From JBEVJK01 sp963791325 (GTDB lineage: Bacteria > Pseudomonadota > Alphaproteobacteria > Rhizobiales > Rhizobiaceae), in NCBI GenBank assembly GCA_963791325.1, contig CAWBRU010000002.1, positions 248,001 through 312,000 of the forward strand: a stretch of 64,000 nucleotides of DNA. The letters run 5' to 3'. The notes beneath the pieces were generated by a model. That model was not told the DNA's origin. It saw nothing but the letters and a program-made list of their open reading frames with translations, and ran no database searches. The translations under genes were made by a program, and so were the position numbers. How positions within the stretch are numbered: position 1 is the stretch's first letter; each line of letters begins with the position of its first letter. Positions 55,514 through 64,000 of this stretch are shown piece after piece.

Positions 55514-56166
55514 TTAGTCGACGCGGGTGAAGCCGTCGGGAGACCAGGCCTCGCTGCCCACCCCGTGATGGACAAAGAACAAGCCGGCGGGATCGTATTT
55601 CTTCTTCACGGCGAGCAGTCGGCGATAGTTCGGCCCCAAAAGGACTGCTGCCATTGGGCGTCGAAATAGTCTCCCTCCGAGACATAGGAGCCGCAATCGG
55701 GTGCCACTCGTCTCAGCTTGTCTGCTGCATCGCCGATCGCCTTGGCGTCACGTCGCGCAGCGCCAAGGTCCGGCGCGCGATCGACAAGGTAGCGATAGGC
55801 GTCGGGCTCACCCCCGGCGATGATGGCGAGTGCGAAGGCGTCGAGTACGGCGTGGTTCATGGCGGTATCCTTGGCGGCCGCCAGATCGGCAGCGTCGGCG
55901 CCGGCCAGCCCTTTGTTGACGTGGAGAGCGACAGCCCAGTGATCCGTGGCAGCAAACAGCGCCTCGGCTAGACGTCCGCGCTGGCCGGGCTCCAGCAACG
56001 AGGCAGGCAGCCAGACCGATTGGTAGCCATGAATGAAAACGCCGAGTTCGGACTCCTGTTCGGCGAACCAGAGATTGTCTGCCGGTGCGAGCGGTGAGAG
56101 GTTCGCGCCGCATGTCATAAGTCGCAGGTCAACAGTTGCCGATGATGCGAGCTCCAAGCAAGGCAC
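55514..56166 (-). pseudogene. C-terminal remnant of a berberine-bridge-type FAD-dependent oxidoreductase
   Basis: About 215 residues remain. SSATVDLRLMTCGANLSPLAP leads to YVSEGDYFDAQWQQSFWG; a one-base frame change near 55637 follows, then GPNYRRLLAVKKKYDPAGLFF and GSEAWSPDGFTRVD. The motif YxNxxD-like tail with FWGxNYxRLxxVKxxYDPxxxF is the BBE domain at the end of FAD-linked oxidoreductases. The FAD-binding N-terminal domain is missing, so this is a truncated relic between two autotransporter genes. The 271 bases between it and the next gene (56167-56437) contain no recognisable feature. Confidence 0.72.
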
Positions 56167-57899
56167 TTCTATCAGAAGTGGTGAAGAAGTTCATGTTCGC
56201 GTCGCTACGGCAGACGCTGCAGCCCAGCGTCGGCGGCTCCGCTTCGATTCCTTCGCATCATGAACAAGCGGTGAGGACGTGCAATGGAACGAGATGATGG
56301 CATGAAGGCATGACAGGATGATGTTCCTGCTGCATGACAGTCAGCCACATCGCCGCTGGCATCCATCGACATCCCTACCGCATCTCGGACCAGCAACGGC
56401 GGCTGCCGCACCGATGCTGCGCCGCGGCGGAACCGGTCTACCACCTGACCGTCAGGCCGAGATTGGCCTCGAGGACCCGCTCCTTCGCGCCGCCCAGACC
56501 TAAGGTGTAGTCGCCGGTGGCATGGATGCTGACATGCTTGCCCAGCGCAGCCACCACGCCGCCGCCGAGGTCCAAGGCGGTGCCGCCGATTTCGGTCGTA
56601 AACGGGTTGCCGTCGAAACGCACGGTGTCGGTGGTCGGGAAATAGTCCCAGACATTGGCCTTGAGGTAGGGCTGCAGCTTACCGTAGGGCGTTTCGAAGT
56701 TGCCCGCCAATCGCAGCCCTACCCTGCCGGTCAAGCTGTTGCCGGGCTCGAGCGATACCGTCGAAAACTCCGTCCGGGTGTCGTCGAACCAGAAACGCTG
56801 CCAGATCAGCTGAGCTTGCGGCTCCAGCTGCCAGCGCGGCGACAGCACGAACGGATAACCGGCCTCGAGGGAGGCGGTCAGCCCTCTGCCGTCGGCGTCG
56901 ATGCCGACGCCGCGGTCGGAATATGCCTCGCCGCCGTAGAAATCGGCACTGGCGATGGCATCGATGTAGCCGCCCGTCGGCCCGACATTGGTGTAGTAGG
57001 CGCCGACGCTGTCGGTGTTGAGATGCACGCCGCCCAGCGTGCCGAGCCCCGGCAGCAAGTTCGGTTCGGAGATGCCGGCATCGGCCGTGACGTGCCCGTA
57101 GAACAGGCCTGCGGTGTGGATGTGCCCATCGCTGGTCTCGGCGCGCAGCATATCGAGCCCGGTCTGCAGCCCCCACAGATGGCCGTCGAGCGCGGGCGAG
57201 ATCTCGCCTTGCCAACCCTGATCGAACTGGCGGCCGAAGAGACGCCCCCAGGCGGCCGAGAAATCGTCCCCGGGAACGAGCACGTCCTGATCGCCGCGGC
57301 GCTCGTGGAAGGTACTGGTCAGGCGCGCCGCCAAGGCGATCGATTCGGCGACGGGGACTTCCGGGCTGATCGAAGTGGTTCTGAGGTACCAGTCCTGCGG
57401 CGTGCCGCCGCCCAACCCGCCCTTGAACAGATTGTAGTCGTAGCCGCCTGCCGACACGGTGTTGCCGAGCGCAAACCCGTCGGCGCTGGCGCCGTTCAGC
57501 GCTTCGACGACAAGAATGCCGTCGCTTGCGGTGCGCGCGCCGTGTCCCCCTCGGTTGGTGACGAAGAGGCTGGTTTGGCCGCTCGCCGCGCCGCCGTCGA
57601 TGACGATCCGGTCGGAGGGTGAGCCGTCGGCGCCGAGCACGGTGTTGATCGCCGCCGTGGAGCCGGGTCGGCCGACGAGGTTGCCAATCACGACGAGCCG
57701 GTTGCCGACGCCTTGCCCGCCGATCTGCAGCAGGCCGCCATTGTCGAGGGTTCCGTCGACCGTGAAGGTGCCGTTGGCGCTGCCGGCAAAGACTGGCAGG
57801 GCGTCGGCGACCGCGACCGTGCCCTGGTTGGCGACCATGCCGGCAACGCTGCCGTAGCCGCCGAGCGTCGCGCCGGCGACGACATCAACGGGACCGCCG

Positions 57900-59830
57900 C
57901 CGGACAACGCCGCACCGGAATGGGCCGGATCGCCGACCGCGAGCGTTCCGGCCAGCACGGCGGTGCCGCCGGAATAGGGATCGTCGGCGGTGAGGATTGT
58001 GGTGCCGGATCGGATCTGTGCCACGGCGCCGGCACCGGAGATGACACCGCCGAAGGTCACGGTGTCGGAGCGGTCGAAAGCGAGCACACCATTGTCGAGC
58101 ACGTTGCCCATAACGCTGCCGCTGGTGCCGCCGTTGCCGAGATGCAGGGCGCCGGCCGAGATCGTCGTGCCGCCGCTGTAGGTGTTGTCGGCGGTGAGCA
58201 CCGTGGTGCCGGTGCCGATGTGGGCCAGGGAGCCGGTCCCAGAGATGATGCCGGGGAAGGTCACGGTGTCGGAGCGGTCGAAGGCGAGCACACCGTTGTC
58301 GAGCACGTTGCCGACGATGCTGCCTGAGGTACCGCCGTCGCCGAGCTGAAGCGTGCCGGCCGAGATCGTCGTGCCGCCCGCATAAGTGTTGTCGGCGGTG
58401 AGCACGGTGGTGCCGGGACCGATCTGGGCCAGGGACCCGGTTCCCGAGACCAGGCCTGCAAAGGTCACGGTGTCGGACCGGTCGATGGTGAACTGGCCGT
58501 TGTCGAGCACATCGCCCAAAATGCTGCCGGTGGTGCCGCCGGTGCCGAGCTGCAGCGTGCCGGCCGAGATCGTCGTGCCGCCGCTGTAGGTATGGTCGGC
58601 GGTGAGCACCGTGGTGCCGGTGCCGATCTGGGCGACGCTGCCGGTGCCGAAGATCGTGCCGCCGAAGCTCAACGTGTCGGCACGGTCGAAGACGAGCCGG
58701 CCGTCGTCGCTGACATCGCCCACAATGCTGCCGCTGGTGCCGCCATTGCCGAGCTGAAGCGTGCCGTTCACGACCGTGGTGCCGCCGGTTTAGGTGCTGT
58801 CGGCGGCGAGCACCGTGGTGCCCGTCCCGATCTGCGCCACGTAGCCGGTGCCCGAGATCACGCCGGGAACGCTGAACCGATCGGAACGGTCGAAGGCGAG
58901 CACACCATTGTCGAGCACGTCGCCGATGATGCTGCCGCTGGTGCCGCCGTTGCCGAGCCACAACGTGCCGTCGGCAATCGTGGTGCCGCCGGTATAGGTG
59001 CTGTCGCCGGTGAGCACGGTGTCGCCGTCGCCGAATTGCAAGACGCGCCCGCTCCCGGAAATGACGCCGGGCACGACCAGCATATCGGCGCGGTCGATGC
59101 CGAGCACGCCGTTGTCGAGCACGTTGCCGACGATGCTGCCCGAGGTGCCGCCGTCGCCGAGCTGCAAGGCGCCGGCCGAGATCGTCGTGCCGCCGGTATA
59201 GGCATTGTCGGCGGTGAGCACGGTGGTGCCGGTGCCGATCTGGGCCAGGGACCCGGTTCCCGAGACCAGGCGGGGGAAGGTCACGGTGTCGGAGCGGTCG
59301 AAGGCGAGCTGGCCGTTGTCGAGCACATCGCCCAAAATGCTGCCGGTGTCGCCGCCGTCGCCGAGCTGCAGGGTGCCGGCCGAGATCGTCGTACCGCCGG
59401 TGTATGTGTTGTCGGCGGTGAGCACGGTGGTGCCGGGACCGATCTGAGCGACGCTTCCGGCGCCGAAGATCGTGCCGCCGAAGCTCAACGTGTCGGAGCG
59501 TTCGAAGGCCAGCCGGCCCTCGTCGAGCACATCGCCCACAATGCTGCCGCTGGTGCCGCCATTGCCGAGCTGCAAGGTGCCGTCCGAGATGGTCGTGCCG
59601 CCATCATAAGAATTGTCGCCGGTGAGCACGGTGGTGCCGGTGCCGTATTGCCCGACGTAACCGCTCCCGGAAATGACGCCGGGCAGGACGAGCGTATCGG
59701 AGCGGTCGAAGCCGAGCAGGCCGTCGTCGACCACGTCGCCGACGATGCTGCCGCTGGTGCCGCCATTGCCGAGAATTAACTTTCCGCCCGCAATCGTGGT
59801 GCCGCCGGTATAGCTGCCGGTACCCGTCAG
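57900..59830 (-). repeat. Tandem 204-bp (68-residue) PATR repeats in autotransporter 2
   Basis: The block GTLQLGNGGTSGSIVGDVLDNG recurs (here listed in pieces) near 58140, 58345, 58550, 58752, 58957, 59161, 59365, 59569 and 59773. Spacing is 202-205 bases throughout. Units share FDRSDTVTF, GTGSLAQIGTGTTVLTAD and TYSGGTTISAG. Several neighbouring units are nearly identical at DNA level, which favours unequal exchange and copy-number change. Confidence 0.8.
58790..58792 (-). other. In-frame TAA within autotransporter 2
   Basis: The coding strand reads acc taa acc ggc ggc acc, where the homologous position of other units is acc tat acc ggc. The 18 bases downstream are in frame with the distal 777-residue open frame. 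One substitution (TAT to TAA) therefore separates the passenger half from the barrel half. Confidence 0.8.
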
Positions 59831-61190
59831 AACCAAGACCCCGAAGCCGGTTGCGGTGAGCCCGCCGGGACCATCGCCGTTGGCGATCGGTCCCGAAAGC
59901 GTCAACGTATATCCCGATGTGTCGACGGTGCCGCCGGCTGTGTTCACGAAGAACGGGTTGGCGAAAGACAGGTTGTCGCTGACGGACTGGAAGGTGCCGC
60001 CATCGAAGACGCCGGCACCGGTGCCGATCGAAGCGTTGTCGGTGACCTGAAGCGTGCCGCCGGTCATCGTCGTGCCGCCGGAATAGCTGTTGGCAGACAC
60101 CAGCGTCAAGGTGCCGGCGCCGAGCTTGGTCAGCTGGCCTGGTCCGTCGAGCATCTGCCCGACGGTGAAGATGTTGGTCGGGTCGGCGATGTCGAAACCG
60201 CCGCCGCCGGGACCCCAGTTGAAGACGCGCGGCGTCGCGGTAAAGGTGGTGCCGGTCACCTGCAAGGTGCCGCCGTTGAAGGTGATTGCCCCCGCGGGGC
60301 TGCCGAGATTGTTGTCGGCCGAAACCGACACCGTGCCGCGGGTCAGAGTGGTGCCGCCGGTATAGGTGTTGACCCCGGCGAGCGTCGTCGTTCCGTCGCC
60401 GTTCTTCTCGATCGCCAGCATTCCGCCGGTGCCGCCGACGCCGTCGGAAGCGGCACTGCCGCCCGACCCGTCGAGGTCGGCGATCGCATCGGCAACGGTG
60501 TTGGTGCCGGTGCCGAAGGCGAGCGTGCCGCTCTGCATGAAGAAGCCCGAGCCGAACGCCTGCCCGCCGTTGCCGCCGGCGACGCTGCCGCCGCTGGTCA
60601 CGCCGCTGCCGTTGATGGTGAGCGTGCCGCCGGAAACCACGAACACGGCGCCGCCGAGCCCGCCGCCGCCGCCGCCCGCTGTCGTGGCTCCGTTGCCGCC
60701 GGCGAAGCCGCCGACATTGTCGGTGGAACCGCCGCCGCCGAAGCCGCCGGCGCCGCCTGTGCCGTGGTTAGGGAGATCCGGGAGCGGTTGCCGAGCACCG
60801 CCGCCGCCGCCGAAGCCACCATCGGCGCCAAAATTGCCACCGCCGCCACCGCCGCCGAAGCCGCCCTCGGCGCCATTTCCGTACGGCACCGGATGACACC
60901 CTTCGCCACCGCAGCTCTCCACCGGATAGCCGCCGCCACCGCCCCCACCGAAGCCGCCATGGCCGCCATCGGCGAAGATACCGCCTCCGCCCCCGCCGCC
61001 GAAGCCACCATCGCCGCCGGTGCCAGACAGGCCGTTGGAGCTGCCGGCCAAGCCGCCAAAGCCGCCGCCACCGCCGCCCACGCCCCTTGTAGTCCCGCCG
61101 CCGCCCGTAGTGCCGCCATTGCCGCCGCCGCTGCCGCTCAGGCCCGAAATCGGCAGATTGCCGGCACCGTCCTCACCATCGCCGCTATAG

Positions 61191-61197
61191 CCCCCCC
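61191..61197. other. Homopolymer (C)7 tract at the frame break of autotransporter 2
   Basis: The coding strand has gcc followed by seven G and then ctatag. With eight G the signal-peptide frame and the distal frame join; with seven the product ends after about 270 residues. Such a tract can be a slippage site or a sequencing error. Confidence 0.6.
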
Positions 61198-61994
61198 GGC
61201 AATCGACAAGCCGTTGCCGAACAGGCCGCCGCCTCCCCCCGGGTTGTCCAACGGGGAGGACTTGGTCGCGGACCCAAAAATGCCGCCGCCGCCACTCCCG
61301 CGGGGGCCGGAGCCACCATTGCCACCCAAGCCGCCGCCGCCACCGCCGAGCAGGTTCACCTTGCCGGTGCCGCCGTTGCCGCCCCTCGCCTGATTGCCGG
61401 TGAAATTGACGTCGGTCAGGGTGACGTCGGCGGATTGGTTGACGAACAGAGCGCCGCCGGCGCCAAGTCCGCCGCCGGCGCCGGCCCCGCCCGCACCGCC
61501 CTGGGCGACGCCCGACTCAAGCGTCAGCCCGCTGATCGCCACCTGCTGGCGCTGGGCGAGGATCGAATCGGTCGTCGGCGGGTTTCCTTGGGCGGTCGTC
61601 CGCGTCGCCTCGTCGACGCCGATCATGAAGATGCGCGTGTTGTTGGCGGTGATCGTGTTGCCGTTGCCGACGATCGTCACCGAGTTGAAGATCGGCGACG
61701 GCGGCCCGTTCAGGGTCACGTTGCCGGTGATCTGAATGGTGTAGGGCGGCCCGTTGCCGCCGCCTGCATTGACCTCGGCGATCGCCGCGCTGAGGCTGCC
61801 GGGCTGGGTGGTGCCGTTGGAGGCCGTGCCCGGATCGGTGCCGCCTGCCACGATAATCGTCGTCTGCGCCCACACCCCGTCCGTAAGACATGTCACCAAG
61901 ATCACAACTGCAGCGCGGAGGCACCAGCCGCGGACATGTGCTCGCATAAAACTCATAACCGTCTCCTGCCTCCGCAAATACTTTAATGCACACT

Positions 61995-62010
61995 AGTCAT
62001 ACGTATGGCT
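61995..62010. promoter_or_regulatory. CATACGTATG palindrome in the promoter of autotransporter 2
   Basis: AGTCATACGTATGGCT lies about 40-55 bases upstream of the start at 61956. It shares 12 of 14 bases with the perfect site GTCATACGTATGAC in front of LacI-2. The adjacent DNA (aaatcaaatgatttag) is AT-rich and itself palindromic. Confidence 0.62.
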
Positions 62011-62065
62011 AAATCAAATGATTTAGTCGCTGGTTGAATGACCATAGCCGAAGATTCGACCGCTC

Positions 62066-62104
62066 ATAAAAACCCCGGCCGAGGCTGGAGTGCTTCGGCC
62101 GGGC
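62066..62104 (-). terminator. Rho-independent terminator of autotransporter 3
   Basis: Read on the minus strand, CCCGGCCGA and TCGGCCGGG (arms at 62095-62103 and 62074-62082) form a nine-base GC stem with a twelve-base loop, followed by GGTTTTTATG. It begins 15 bases after the stop of the minus-strand autotransporter gene. Confidence 0.8.
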
Positions 62105-62118
62105 TTGTTGTGGTGGGT

Positions 62119-64000
62119 TTAGAACTGGACCTTGAGGAAGGCCGAGAAGGTATTGTCGGTGGCTGTCCTGCCGAACTGTCCGGCATAGGCGACACCGATC
62201 GCGGCGTTGGTGGTCAGCGCATAGTCGAGGCTGGCTTCGGCGACGAAGGCATCGCGGCTGCCCGCCGCGCCCTCGACGGTGAACGGACTGCCGCCCTGGA
62301 AGGCGAGCGCGGCGGTCGGGGCGGCATCGCCATAGGCATGGCGCCAGCCGAGCATGGTGCGGGCGGTGAGCGGCAGGGCGCCGGTGAGCGCGGCTTCGGC
62401 GCGCAGGCCGAGCGTGGTGGTGGCGACGTCCTGGCTGGCCGCCAGCGCGGAGAGCGCGGCGAGGCCGCCGTCTTCGCCGAAGCCGTCCTGATGGAGGTGG
62501 ACGACGGCCCCGCCGGCGAACGGCTGGAGCCAGGCGTGGCCGAGCGGCAGGCCGCCGAGCGCCGGGGCGGCGAGGTCGAAGCGATAGCCGGCCTCGCCGA
62601 ACGCCTGTGCGGTGGTGCCGTGGCCCTCGGAAGCGGCCGCCTCGCCGAAGCCCGGGAAGACGATCCGGCGGTCGAGCCGGGTGGTGTTGCGGCTGTAGGC
62701 AGCCCCGGCGGAGAGCTGGACGGGACCATAGGCGGCACTGCCGTAAAGCGCGGCAAAGACGCTGTCGACACGGCCCGAAGAGGCGCGCTCGTCGACGTCG
62801 AAATTGTCGTGGAGATAGCCGCCGGCAGCCCCCAGGCGGGCGGTGCCGCCGGGGACGTCGAGGCCGCCGACATCGCCGCCGAAGATCACGCCGGCGGTCT
62901 GATGGGAGAGGGCGGCCACCTCGGCGTCACCGCGGTTGGTGCCGGTGTCGCCGATGGCTTGGCTCCAGAAGCCGAGCGTGTCGTCGGGAGCTTCGGCCGC
63001 GGCGCCGAAGCCGTGCCGGCCGGCGAGCGCCATCGTCTGCCCGGCGGCGGGCGCGGCGGCCGGCCGGCTCAGGCGGTCGAGGATGGCGTCGCGGATCAGA
63101 CGCTGGTCGCTCAGGCCGGCGGTGATCGCGCTGGCATGCGCCTCGCCCGAGAGCGCGTTGAAGGCCTGGCGGGCGCCGCCGGCATCCTGGCCGATCACCG
63201 CATCGTAGAGCGGGCTTGCGCTGCCGAGCGCCTGAAGGGCGTCGGCGACGGCCCGCTGGTTGCGGTTGTTGCCGGCGCTGGCGAGCTCGGCGGTCTGGGT
63301 GAAGCCGAGGGTGATGCCGCCGGCGCCATAGGCGAGCGACGGCGTCAGGAAGGCGAGGTTGGAGGTGACGTTGCCGAAGCTGCCGGTGACGCCGCCGCCG
63401 GCGGTCAGGATGGTGGCGTGGGTCGTCGGATTGAACTTGCCGGCGCCGGCGGTGACGGCAAGGGTGCTGCCGCCGAGCGTGATGGTGCCGGTGGCGGCCA
63501 GGCGGTCGCTGCGGCCGTCGGGCAGGACGGTGACGGCCAGGGTCGAGCCGGAGGCGAAGCTGACATCGCCGGCGACCGACAGCGTGGTGATGGGCGTCAC
63601 CAGGCCGGGCGCGACGGTGCCGCCGGCATCGACGGTGAGGTCGCCGACGGTGCCGCCGCCGGCCAGCGTGGCGCCGGACTGGATGGTGAACGGCGAATGG
63701 GCCAGCGAGCCGTCGACCACCAGGGTGCCGGCGCCGACCGTGGTCGGACCGGAGAGCGGGCTGTCGCCGGAGAGCGTCAGCGTGCCGGCGCCCTGCTTGC
63801 TGAGTTCGCCGGTGCCGGAGATGACGCCGGCATAGGTCAGCGCATCGCTGCGCTCGAAGATGAGCGCGGCATCGTCGACGATGTCGCCGGCGAGGCTGCC
63901 CGTGGTGCCGCCGTCGCCGATCTTGAGCGTGCCGCCGCTGATCGTGGTGATGCCGGTGAACGGGCTGTCGCCGGAGAGCGTCAGCGTGCCGGCGCCCTGC
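62119..64000 (-). CDS. Autotransporter 3 (partial: passenger end and beta-barrel)
   Basis: The frame is open from the window edge to 62119, about 626 residues. It starts with PATR-type repeats (GTLKIGDGGTTGSLAGD, GAGTLTLSGDSPLSGPTTV). Then comes a linker (GFTQTAELASAGNNRNQRAV, SPLYDAVIGQDAGGARQAF, NALSGEAHASAI) and a barrel from about LGFWSQAIGDTG to AFLKVQF, with the terminal Phe required for outer-membrane insertion. The barrel and linker are clearly paralogous to autotransporter 1 (GGDVGGLDVPGGTARLGAAGG versus a near-identical segment there). The N-terminus lies beyond the window. A strong terminator follows. Confidence 0.87.
   Translation of the reverse strand, partial: QGAGTLTLSGDSPFTGITTISGGTLKIGDGGTTGSLAGDIVDDAALIFERSDALTYAGVISGTGELSKQGAGTLTLSGDSPLSGPTTVGAGTLVVDGSLAHSPFTIQSGATLAGGGTVGDLTVDAGGTVAPGLVTPITTLSVAGDVSFASGSTLAVTVLPDGRSDRLAATGTITLGGSTLAVTAGAGKFNPTTHATILTAGGGVTGSFGNVTSNLAFLTPSLAYGAGGITLGFTQTAELASAGNNRNQRAVADALQALGSASPLYDAVIGQDAGGARQAFNALSGEAHASAITAGLSDQRLIRDAILDRLSRPAAAPAAGQTMALAGRHGFGAAAEAPDDTLGFWSQAIGDTGTNRGDAEVAALSHQTAGVIFGGDVGGLDVPGGTARLGAAGGYLHDNFDVDERASSGRVDSVFAALYGSAAYGPVQLSAGAAYSRNTTRLDRRIVFPGFGEAAASEGHGTTAQAFGEAGYRFDLAAPALGGLPLGHAWLQPFAGGAVVHLHQDGFGEDGGLAALSALAASQDVATTTLGLRAEAALTGALPLTARTMLGWRHAYGDAAPTAALAFQGGSPFTVEGAAGSRDAFVAEASLDYALTTNAAIGVAYAGQFGRTATDNTFSAFLKVQF

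Larger units (their letters stand above)
56438..61956 (-). pseudogene. Giant autotransporter 2, interrupted by a poly-G frameshift and an in-frame TAA
   Basis: The start MSFMRAHVRGWCLRAAVVIL (GGAG seven bases upstream) gives a signal peptide ending GVWAQT. After an N-domain (TIQITGNVTLNGPPSPIFNS) comes an extremely glycine-rich stretch (GGGGGGFGG type, about 60.6-61.3 kb). Then follow PATR repeats with a 204-bp period and a barrel ending LGLTVRW at 56438. The frame changes at a run of seven C (61191-61197); eight would join LSIAGG to GYSGDGEDGAGNL. A TAA at 58790-58792 replaces the usual Tyr codon in TYTGGTT. Both sides of that stop are open in the same frame. The corrected length is about 1,840 residues. 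It would be a surface protein. Confidence 0.78.

Noticed and set aside
57900..59830. CRISPR-like regular repetition
   Set aside because: The 204-bp period lies entirely within a coding frame with protein-level conservation; there are no short repeats with unique spacers.

Overview
The window is high-GC DNA from an alphaproteobacterium, most likely of the order Hyphomicrobiales. The evidence is the core genes at 37-40 kb (a TrcR-type DUF1013 regulator, a DUF1192 protein, an AceE-like E1), the abundance of RbsA/RbsC-type sugar importers and SDRs, and a dispersed palindromic repeat of the kind common in rhizobial intergenic DNA. No IS element, phage, CRISPR array, tRNA or rRNA was recognised.

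Region 1 (1-34.7 kb) is a large catabolic locus. A minus-strand operon (9.8 kb to 1) encodes a sugar-type ABC importer, an aldo/keto reductase, a proline-racemase-superfamily enzyme, an MttB-superfamily methyltransferase and an N-methylproline-demethylase-like flavoprotein. Divergent from it are an SDR and a second importer (10.1-14.6 kb), followed by a LacI regulator (minus) and an enolase-superfamily enzyme (plus). A third importer (18.1-21.9 kb, minus) is co-directional with an enolase-superfamily dehydratase, an SMP-30 lactonase and an SDR, which together look like a non-phosphorylative sugar oxidation route. From 25.1 kb the plus strand carries a tartrate/D-malate dehydrogenase-like enzyme, an amidohydrolase, VOC and EthD proteins, two SDRs and an acyl-CoA ligase. 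Next come a free lipoyl domain (minus), E1 beta, E1 alpha and a 2-methylfumaryl-CoA-isomerase-like CoA transferase. Near-identical LacI-type half-palindromes with a GAAACG core sit in four promoter regions (9.88/10.03, 15.93, 24.9/25.05 and 31.35 kb), so the locus may be one local regulon.

Region 2 (34.8-43.5 kb) is chromosomal backbone: AceE-like E1, a small hypothetical protein, TrcR, a quinone oxidoreductase, DUF1192, an MFS transporter, and ArsR and LysR regulators, ending in a truncated DMT transporter.

Region 3 (43.5-64 kb) has a second LacI regulator preceded by several copies of a TCATACGTATGA palindrome, a FAD-linked oxidase, and three very large autotransporters (46.8-55.4, 56.4-62.0 and 62.1 to beyond 64 kb). 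The same palindrome recurs in the promoter of the middle autotransporter.

Many genes are broken by single-base frameshifts. Most of those examined are insertions, and they are densest at 6.3-9.1 kb. The frame resumes at once and conserved motifs survive, so uncorrected sequencing error is the likeliest cause. A (C)7 tract and an in-frame TAA in the middle autotransporter could be biological.
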